Assembly (NCBI RefSeq): GCF_051020975.1 | Contig: NC_135036.1 | Span: 7,192,001-7,256,000 of the forward strand | Length of the DNA: 64,000 nucleotides | Direction of reading: 5' to 3' | From: Osmia lignaria lignaria | Lineage: Eukaryota; Arthropoda; Insecta; Hymenoptera; Megachilidae | Part shown: piece after piece, positions 55,701 through 64,000 of the stretch | How positions within the stretch are numbered: position 1 is the stretch's first letter | Layout of the letters: each line of letters opens with the position of its first letter | Program-made: the position numbers and the translations under genes | The notes under the pieces: generated by a model | Told to the model about the DNA's origin: nothing | The model's input: the letters and a program-made list of their open reading frames with translations, nothing else | The model's database searches: none

Positions 55701-58700
55701 GTAAGCGAAGGAATCGATCGACCATCGTGTTATTTTATAAAGTTAACGATTATCCATGATATATTCACGTCAGGACTCTTATTCCAATTTGTTATTTACT
55801 CTGTTACTTCATTTTGATAAAAATAAATGATTTTCTTTGAAATTTAAACGGAATTTCCATTCTAGAACCATGAACTTCCAAGAGTGTGCATCATTGATTG
55901 TGTTTACTTTTACAAGAGTGTATGTGTCGTTCACTTCGTCTAGTCTTCAATTGTATGTTCAGATAAAAAGCGCCCAACCCTGATTCATATTCTCGAGACA
56001 TGAAAAGGCAGATTGAGTACTTGATATTGTGGAATTTGTTATGCGATACCTAGATACCCAGCTATCAGATGTATAGCCTATCCACTAATTAACCGTTTTC
56101 ATAATAAAAATAAAAAACATCAAAGTAAATTTGAAACTTCTTGATTTGTGCCACTATCACTGCTAAGTTAGAGTCACTAATCACAGAAAAAAAAAAGGAA
56201 ATTTTGCGTGAACCGGTGTTGTTGTTCACGGTAAAACGCGTTAAAAAGGCCGCGTCCGCATCGGCGGTACCGTTCTCACGGAACTAGTTGCGCGATATCA
56301 AACTCATCGCAAATCATAAATTCAGATAATCCGGCTTTAAAAAATAATCGTACCGTTTGCTTTTTTCCCCCTCTCCCTCTCGCAGTGGCCTCCTCGTTAA
56401 TTGCGATCGCGGCTTGTAAGAAAGTAAGACGGTGCTCGCAACGAGGCAGGCCTTCTCGCGCTTAATTAAATTCGCTCGAGCGTTCCGCGTGGTTTTGCAC
56501 GGACGCGTTCCGCGTCAAATTACGTCAGGGACGCGGCGGAATACCGTCACGCGGAAAGCATCGACCGTATCCAGGTCGGCTAATGGGCAAATTGCTAAAT
56601 CTCGAACTTTCACTTTGCTCCATCTATTATGTGCCCTCTTTGTGAAAAGCTTCTTTCCCTTTAAATTTTCCCAGTCATCATATTTTTCAATATTCTACCA
56701 TTTTTTTTAAATATTCATATTGAAAAAATGATCATAGAACATTTGACAGAATACGCTTTTAATTATAAACTCTCTAATTAAAAGGTCAATTTTGCAGCTC
56801 ATTATATTGCCCTATATATCGTCTGGAAATTGATTAAATCGAAGGGCACGATAGTGTGTCACGTTCATCACGGAAGCTTTTAATTGCCGGGATAACGAAC
56901 GTCCTCGTGCAATTAATTCCGTACGAGGTTGACGGCAATTTCGCGGGCGCCGACAATTACCGGTGTTACAGATGACAGACACCGGCCGATTACACCGGTC
57001 CCCGACATCACCAGAAAAGGAACGCGTTGGAAAGTGAAATGGCTCGCAGGGCAATTTCGTGAGATCGAAAGCGTTTCGAAAGTTCTGCTCGAGGACGACC
57101 AGCCGTCCCTTCTTTCTTCCGAGACCGATCGGGAATAGTACTTTGACCTTTGCCCCGCCTTATGTCACCAGACGTTGTCTTTCAGATTTAGAAATTCAAT
57201 AATTTTTAACAATCGTTTAATAAGGGGGTCGATTTCACCCTTCTAACCCACCCCAAGTTGCACTACTGATTAGTACAGGTGACTTCAATTATCATGCCAA
57301 TTACGCTAATTTTATAATTAATTAAATAGGTTTAATTAGAATAATTATTTTGTCTCATTTTCTAATCTCAGTGGATACATCTGACTCTTTTAATTAGAAT
57401 TTTTATTTAAAATGCCAGTCATTGAGTACTTTCTAGATGGACTACTTTTAAAACAAGCAATAACATACAATTGTCCGAAGCAAATAGTGACAAACGTTCT
57501 AAAACAAGGGATCCTGTATGCGAGGACAAAAGCTATCCTTCGTGATAGAATACAAAACGTTTGACCGAACACAGCCAGCATACTGAATTACGAAAGGCTT
57601 GAAACAAAGAATACAGTATCGAGGATATCGCTGAATAGCTTTGTTCCAGAAGAATTATTGTCAAACGAATTAAAATAATAAATCCCATATACCTAATCAC
57701 TCGTATATTTTCTAATTTGGCCCAAATGAAATGAAATTATTTTAGTTAGTTAAAAATAGATTGTTCTGTATGCAATACCTGTTTCAACGTTAATACGATA
57801 TTAATTTTCTGGTTGTCTTATAATTCTGTTCGGCAATGAACGTTAATTTTATTAAATACACACTTGCAGCCGTAATGTCTATAAAATTTCAACGAAACCA
57901 AGACACCACGGTGTTCCAGTCCTCGCAATTTACGATACGCATCCGTGGCCGCTACAGTCGCAGGCAATTAAACGTCCATTACGTGGCAATTACAGAGGTT
58001 CCGAGGCAAATAATCGAGAGGGGTCGGTGTCGGCCTTCTCTCCATGGTTTTCACGGAAAAACGAAGAGAAAGAAAGAAAGAAAGGAAAAAAAGAATGCTT
58101 GCTCATGCGTATTCATGACCGGAACCGTGGATAATGCTCGGAGTCTCCGCACATCATATCTTACACAGCTGGAATATTAATTCTTGTCATTCGTATGCGA
58201 TGCGAGTTCAATGCTGCCGTGAACACGCTTGAAGGATGGTACAGGTGCAAGTCAGCTTGGAAACTGCGTTTTTCTACGGCAATCGAAGCTGGAATTTAGA
58301 TTGGCTCGATCGCGAATAATTGTTTCATATTTAATTCAGATCAATTAGTGGGTAATTATATCGGAATTGAAATCAAATTCTAAGCAATTGAATGAATTGT
58401 TGCATTTTTTATGCATTTGCGAGATACTGAAGTGTGAAGAAGGTATTTAAATACTAGGGGTGTGCGGGTACCCGTCATTTTGGGACCCGAAACTGAATTC
58501 GAAAGCAACTACTTCATTTAGGATGTAATTAAGTTTGGATTCCTGAGTTGACACTCGGATCCCGAAATGACGGGTACCCGACTTTTAAGATCCTGCCCGA
58601 CCTGACCCGACCGATCTATTTTTGATTAGTCCCTAAAGCTTTAATTAAAAGTCTAAGGAAATAATTCTGAAAATTGTCTACATTTCTCAACGACTCGTGG

Positions 58701-60233
58701 TTGACACTTGTCTCAATTAAAAACGCATCTTTTCTAATTTTCGCACACGTCAAGTTGGCATAAAATATTATGCGATGACGAGCATCAAATTACAAGTAAC
58801 AAGAAACTCGAGAGTTGATTTATAACAGGACGATTTAAACTGACGCGGAAAATTATCAAGTCGTCGATCGCAAAAATCCCATTTGTCATATTCAAGTGCT
58901 AACTAGACGGGGCAACTTATTCGTTTCCTTTTATTGTTTAAAAAGAAAGATCACTGTTACCATTTTATTTTCATTCGTTTTCCAATTACGTCGACAGATT
59001 GATATAGAGCGCCAATTCAATGCTTTGCATTGATACAAGAAATACAGGGTGTTCTAGTAATCAGGAAGAGAAATATTTTTCTTGAGTAAATTAATTAAAA
59101 AAAAATATACAATAAAATGCAGCCTCGTTTTCGAGAAAATTGAATTTGAAAATTATTTATGGCAAGAAAGATCATTGTCCTTTATGAAATTGTTGAAATA
59201 CTAATGCAAAATAGTATTATGAAGAATACTGACTAATTCATGAATGAATGAAAAATGATTAACAATTCGAGTTTCCATTGAAATCATCATTGCATTCTCT
59301 AGAAACGTAATTTGATCACGTTGAATTGTAGAGTTCGTGGCCATCAATCATTCTTTGTGTAATAAAAGTAGTCATCGTCGTTTCGATATCATTCTATAAT
59401 AATTTCACAAATGAGTCGACAATGCACCATATGCTGCATGAAACTGACGACAGTAATTTCAGTTCATTAATTAATAATAATGATTGCAATCTAAATAATT
59501 TTAAATAATGTAAATGTCCAGAAATCTAAATATTTTCAACGAGCAATCCTCCTTCGTCAAAATCAATTAAGTTTAATTAGTCAGCAGTCTATGTTCAAAG
59601 AACAATCCTCAATCAAACTGAACTAGATTCATTCCATCGTTCCGTGTCCTTTTTTCGCTCTTTTTCACGGCACTGTCACTTCGTATGAAAGACAAACACC
59701 GGTGGCGACACAGCGGTACGCCACGACAGATAATCATCATCATAAATTCATCATCATCACCATCATCGCGAAGCGGGCCTGGAGCATAATCACTCGTTAG
59801 CTGACGGTACAGTCAGCCGTCGGCGAATCACTGTCACGGTTGCCACGCTTCGTAGAATAACGAATTCCTTTGGAAGAATAAACTTCGTTTTACCTTTTTC
59901 TCGCTTCTTTGATCATAATCTTAATGATAATAATAGAGAGTGCTGTGTCATGTTAGTTTCTGGGAGTAATTTGACGCATTAGGGGTGTTATTCACTGTTT
60001 AGAGAGGGTATAACGTGTTGATGCGTTTCTATGAATTATATTTCTTGGAATTTATGATCTGACTACAAGTCGTAAGAGAGAATGGGGTCAAATCTGATCC
60101 AGGTTAATTTCTAAAGAAGATGTGATAATTTTTTCAAGGCCTGGGACGATCATGGTTCAAAAATAATTTTATTATTTTGCCTAAGAGGAATATTAAAATT
60201 TTATTCTTAATTTCCTTTTTCTTTTTTTTCCAG
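55701..60233 (+). other. Probable first intron of the CABIT gene
   Basis: Lies between a candidate donor at 55701 and the sure acceptor at 60233. GC-richer islands at 56210-56600 and 56830-57140 contain small frames without domains. A GGGGTGTGCGGGTACCCG-type element end is at 58458 and a CAGGGTGTTC element end at 59047. A (CAT)n run lies at about 59735-59765. Confidence 0.35.
58457..58615. mobile_element. Short element with GGGGTGTGCGGGT end and CCGACCTGACCCGAC interior
   Basis: TAGGGGTGTGCGGGTACCCG at 58456, then an internal inverted pair GGGTACCCGTCATTTTGGGA near 58468 and CCCGAAATGACGGGTACCCG near 58561. The end is a GACCTGACCCGACC run. It resembles the 44156 and 47633 repeats in ends and composition. 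The right boundary is uncertain. Confidence 0.45.
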
Positions 60234-60652
60234 GAACAAACTGTCAGGGTGAAACGTGAACAGTTTCCTAGCGATTCCTGGTCAAAGCTCGTGAAATTCA
60301 GTGCCTATGAAACCGTGAATAACAATCTAGTGCGTGACGATGTCGTCGAGTGGTGAATTTTCGACATTGTCCAGTGGTGAAGCAACCGGAACTGGTGATG
60401 ATTCGTTGCCCAGTTCGCGGGAAGCGACCGCGGAAGCCGCGAATTCCGGGGGTGGATTCATGCCCCTCCGCGAGTTTTTGGACAGATTTTCGTTACCCAG
60501 GGTGGTTAGGGTAGAAGGTGCCGGTGGAAGACCGATATTATTGTACAAACAACAACAAAGATCGTTGAGAGTTACGGCTACCTTGTTGATGCACCGTTAT
60601 CGGCACGACGTCAAAGTTGGACCCGAAATCGTGATACCCGAAGGATATCCTG
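60234..60652 (+). CDS. First coding exon of a CABIT-domain (GAREM/THEMIS-type) protein, 5' part only
   Basis: The acceptor (T-rich tract then CAG, ending at 60233) opens the exon and the GTGAGT donor starts at 60653, leaving in phase 1. The 5'UTR is 60234-60339. The ATG at 60340 has a purine at -3, and no upstream in-frame ATG lies in the exon. It encodes 104 residues plus one base. A Ser/Gly/Glu-rich head (1-37) is followed by FMPLREFLDRFSLPRVVRVE, PILLYKQQQRSLRVTATLLM and VGPEIVIPEGYPG. The pattern of LPRVVRV, a central hydrophobic strand and GPEI-IPEGY-G matches the start of the CABIT module in GAREM (GRB2-associated regulator of MAPK) and THEMIS proteins, which are cytoplasmic adaptors in receptor tyrosine kinase/ERK or T-cell signalling. 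The rest of the domain lies right of the window; no further exon is visible to 64000. GAREM-type is the better guess for an insect. Confidence 0.7.
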
Positions 60653-63600
60653 GTGAGTGCAATCAAATTTCTTTCTTTTTCAGTTAAATCTACTTTTCAT
60701 TTGATAGGAAATAACTACATTTTAGCGGAGAATAGATTTTAGCTGAAGGAACCCATGAAAACTGAAATTGTCTCCTTAATCGTTGACTTGTACTACTTAA
60801 AATAATTAGAAAAAGTCTAACACGATTTGATGACATAAAACTATTGCAAAGTGCCGCTTGTAATATATCAATCTAAAGCTTAAAAGACATCCAAAAAGAC
60901 TGTATAAACGTTTCTTCAAAATTCTTAATACAAAATGGCTGATTGATAATTGTAGCAAACAATGACTAATTTTGAAACGTGTAAAGTTTGATACGATTTG
61001 ATGACATAAAATTATCATGAAATATCACTTATTCTATGTTTATTTGAAGCTTAAAATTTACTGAAAAATACTATATAAATTATCCATTGATACAAACTAT
61101 AATGGCTGATTGTCAGGGAATCTCCTATTGATCACTGTTTTCTAATTTCCTGTTGAAAGTTTTCTAACAACCATCCAACTTACATTAATATTATTAACAA
61201 AATACTTATAAAATCATTTTGTGCAAACATTAAGCTTCAAATTGATATAAAATAAGTGCATTTTTATGATACTTTTATGTCATCGAATCACGTCAGATTT
61301 TTAATGTCCTAAATAGTATCATATAAAAAGAGGATCGAACAAGATCATTCCATTTTTCAAATCATGATTACCGTTCTCAGCATTCTATACGGACGGAGAA
61401 CTTTTCCTTGGCCGATAAATCAAGTCAAGGAGAACCATCGAAACGCTGGTCGAATAAAAATCGAAAGGCAATATCCTCGTAACCAGAAATTCATTAAAAT
61501 GTAGCGTGCCGATGGCGCTTAATGGGCCGCGAGATATCCGTAACTCCATAGAATCGATCGAGTGTGCGTAGTGTCGATATATATCGATCACGTCGGAGGC
61601 GATGATCGATCGAGCGCGCGAATTCTATCGGGAATTCGATCTCAGATTAAAAGGCAGTACGATTGCTTGCGCAAGATCGTAGCCGGGAAAGTGGTCGATT
61701 AATAAACGACCCTTTTGATCGATGGAAACGTTTACAATTCCATCACGTCTCATTTTTTCTCTTATATAAACTCTTAGAACAATTAAAGTTGCTAAACTTG
61801 TTTCCGTGGGTTGACAACGTTTGTTTTATCCGTTGAAATTAAACGAGCTTGTACATACAAAATATTGTTAATTAATTCTGAATAAATTCTTGAAATACTG
61901 AAACTTTATGCATACAAATTGAAAAATCGTTAATTTAAATATTAAAAATACGTAAGAACCAGTGTATTAAGACTTGCCAGCTCAGGGTTAAAAAATACCC
62001 CGGTTATGCCGGTTCGAGGCATCGTTTACAGCATTCTCGAGATTTCCTCGACAGGGAGCAATATATAAGAAGCTGTATTTGTTTTCTTATTTACCAAGTG
62101 TTGTACATATGTAATCAGGTTGTAGTAGGTAGGAGGGTGATTCAACCGAGATCGGTGGAAAGAAAGTAACAGATGGTTGTAGGTGGCAGTGGCAGTTTAA
62201 CAATGAAACCGAGCTTAGCGCGGTGAAGAAGTGTTTGATTCGAACCGTGCCTAATCTTGATCAAGCGTATTGTCTTGTTTTAAAAGGATTTTTATAATCG
62301 TCAATTTGTTCTATTATCTAAATTACCCTACGACGAACCATTTAACTCTTCCTCGTACTCGTAATTAAATTCTCAAAGTGTATCGATCGTCTCGACACGT
62401 TTCGAGCGAGTGCATACTCGCATCGAATACGCGAGGCGTGTGCACGCGATGCGATGGTAGGGTGAAAAAATTTCACGCGGCCGATTGTTACACGGCTGTT
62501 CTTTTACGCTGAGATCAGGCCAGAGGAGACTTCGTTAGCGACCCATTGTGAACAGATGCGATCATTGCGCGTCTGGTTTGCATAAGTTCTTGGGGCGTGG
62601 GAGGGGAATACCAGACCAGGAACTGGATAAAGGAAGGAAGAGATAATGGAATTCAAAGCAGAGTGTAAGCAGCCTTGTAACGCGATACGCGCGATTTGTT
62701 TCAGAGATGGATCGCTAATAGTTCAATCTGTTCGACGGATGTAATTAACACATTACGTGGGAGTTTGAAAATTATCAACGCGATAGTATTATACTATATT
62801 TAACTCGTTGTAATTGAAAGCTGTTCTACCGAAAATTAATCGATCCGGTGAAAATATTTCAAACGTATACGAATGAATTTTTATCCAATCAGTATCATAA
62901 AATAAATCATTGGGCGGCTGGTGGAAAAATGGTACAACCCTTAAGCGTTCGATTATGCCGCTTTCTCGTTGCACGCATAAATCTCGTGCCGCCCATTATA
63001 TCTTCGTTGACAGAATAATCTTTCTGGCAATGTTAATTAATGATGAAGAAGATCGTGCAAGGATACAGGGGTGGTGGAAGTTGAGAGGTCACGGGTTGAG
63101 CTCTGACGAGCAATGAGTTCTGCTTCTTTTTTTTCCTCGCTTCGTTCTCGATCAAGCCTTCTGACTGACTGAGGGGCCCAGGCATTTTGGCGGGCTTGAT
63201 GTTCATCTTCGATTATAAATGGGGCTTATTAATGAGCTGCGCGATCGAAATTCTATTTTGGACTCAAACGAAATGAAATATTTCATTTTATAAAGAGGAA
63301 TAGTCATTATTTTGAAGAATTGATACCTATCTAATTACGCTAATGGGTAGTTACGCTTTTTCTGCGTAAAGAAGAAATGATTCCTTAGGTTCTTTGTTTC
63401 AACGAAGACGTTATCAACATTCAAGTGAGAGCGGTGTGTCTATCAGGTGCGGCTGAGTCTCGGCGTTTATGCGCTTAGAATCCAACAGTGTTTCTCGGTA
63501 GAGAAGAGGCCTATCTTTATAGGGGCGGTTGTGCAGATATCGCGTGAAAGCGCGCTCGTGACTCCACGAAACCGTGGGAGTGCCTCGTCGATCGAGGGAA

Positions 63601-63850
63601 TCGCTTTTCAACTGAAATTCCTCCGAACGAACGACGTCTTAAACGTTTATATTATGCGAGTAATTTCGCGCGTCGTATCTTAGGCGAACCGTGTATTCCA
63701 GTCTCTGAATACATTCGCGTGGGTGTTCGCCAAAAGACAACTGTTAAAAGCAGTCAATTTTCATTCTTGTATGAATAATTTTATGATAATAAACAATTTT
63801 TGTAAAGCATATTTTGAGAAAATTATTAATTCCTTATTAATTCCTTTGTT
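60653..63850 (+). other. CABIT-gene intron, extending right
   Basis: Begins with the GTGAGT donor. No continuation of the CABIT domain is visible in any frame to the window edge. Inverted GATTTGATGACATAAAA-type repeats near 60822, 60991 and 61280 (the last inverted) suggest a decayed repeat. Frames 61385-61591, 62910-63116 and 63447-63683 have no recognisable domain. Confidence 0.6.
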
Positions 63851-63854
63851 GGAA

Positions 63855-64000
63855 AAGTGCAGTTGCATCTGAGTGCATCGTTGCATTTATAAAAAAGTGC
63901 AATTGCATCTATGTGCATCATTGCACTTATGACAAAAATGCAATTAGATCTGTGTACACCATCGCATTTCTAAAAAGAAAGACAGTTGCATCTATATGCA
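63855..64000. repeat. About 41-44-bp tandem repeat running off the right edge
   Basis: Four copies of a unit with TGCARTTGCATCTRTGTGCA then TCATTGCATTTAT and an A-rich spacer. The last is cut by the window end, so the array length is unknown. Confidence 0.8.

Overview
The window reads as a piece of a holometabolous insect nuclear genome, most likely hymenopteran (bee-like). Coding sequence is sparse and split by GT-AG introns. The background is AT-rich with scattered GC/CpG-richer islands, there is much simple and tandem repeat DNA, and there are no bacterial-style operons. Placement as an insect is inference from gene content and architecture; no species is claimed.

Only two protein-coding loci can be supported, both on the + strand. 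(1) The 3' half of a NOL4 (nucleolar protein 4) orthologue occupies about 6.2-16.5 kb. Six exons (6207-6541, 7742-7945, 8259-8405, 11555-11769, 12606-12784, 13085-13251) join in one frame and give 414 codons before the stop, or 404 from the first internal Met. A long 3'UTR with five Pumilio-type motifs follows. Two GC-rich stretches, about 3.3-4.4 kb and 10.2-11.0 kb, look like alternative promoters or 5' exons. (2) The first coding exon of a CABIT-domain (GAREM/THEMIS-type) adaptor lies at 60234-60652. Its probable non-coding first exon is near 55.0-55.7 kb, and the rest of the gene lies beyond the right edge.

The about 38 kb between them (17-55 kb) has no gene I can support. It is a repeat-rich intergenic region. 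A 1.75-kb compound satellite block (19.68-21.42 kb) joins three different tandem arrays: a 93-bp array carrying a CTCF-like motif every 46-47 bp, a 17-bp G-quadruplex-forming minisatellite, and a 51-61-bp hairpin array. A satellite family with a conserved core appears twice with different periods (187 bp at 31.2 kb, 169 bp at 39.5 kb). Other arrays include a 125-bp array (49.1 kb) and a 264-bp duplication (26 kb). Mobile elements are short non-autonomous ones: a 161-bp MITE (16.76 kb), a roughly 0.9-kb fold-back palindrome with the same termini and tRNA-like arms (28.5-29.4 kb), a TA-flanked CAGGGTGTCC element (52.2 kb), and elements with GGTGTGCG-type ends (44.2, 47.6 and 58.5 kb).

The open frames elsewhere are chance frames or read-throughs of tandem repeats. 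The best candidate for something undescribed is the CTCF-like/G4/hairpin compound satellite block between the two genes, which could act as a boundary or chromatin-structuring element. That role is a hypothesis; only the motif periodicity is directly visible.
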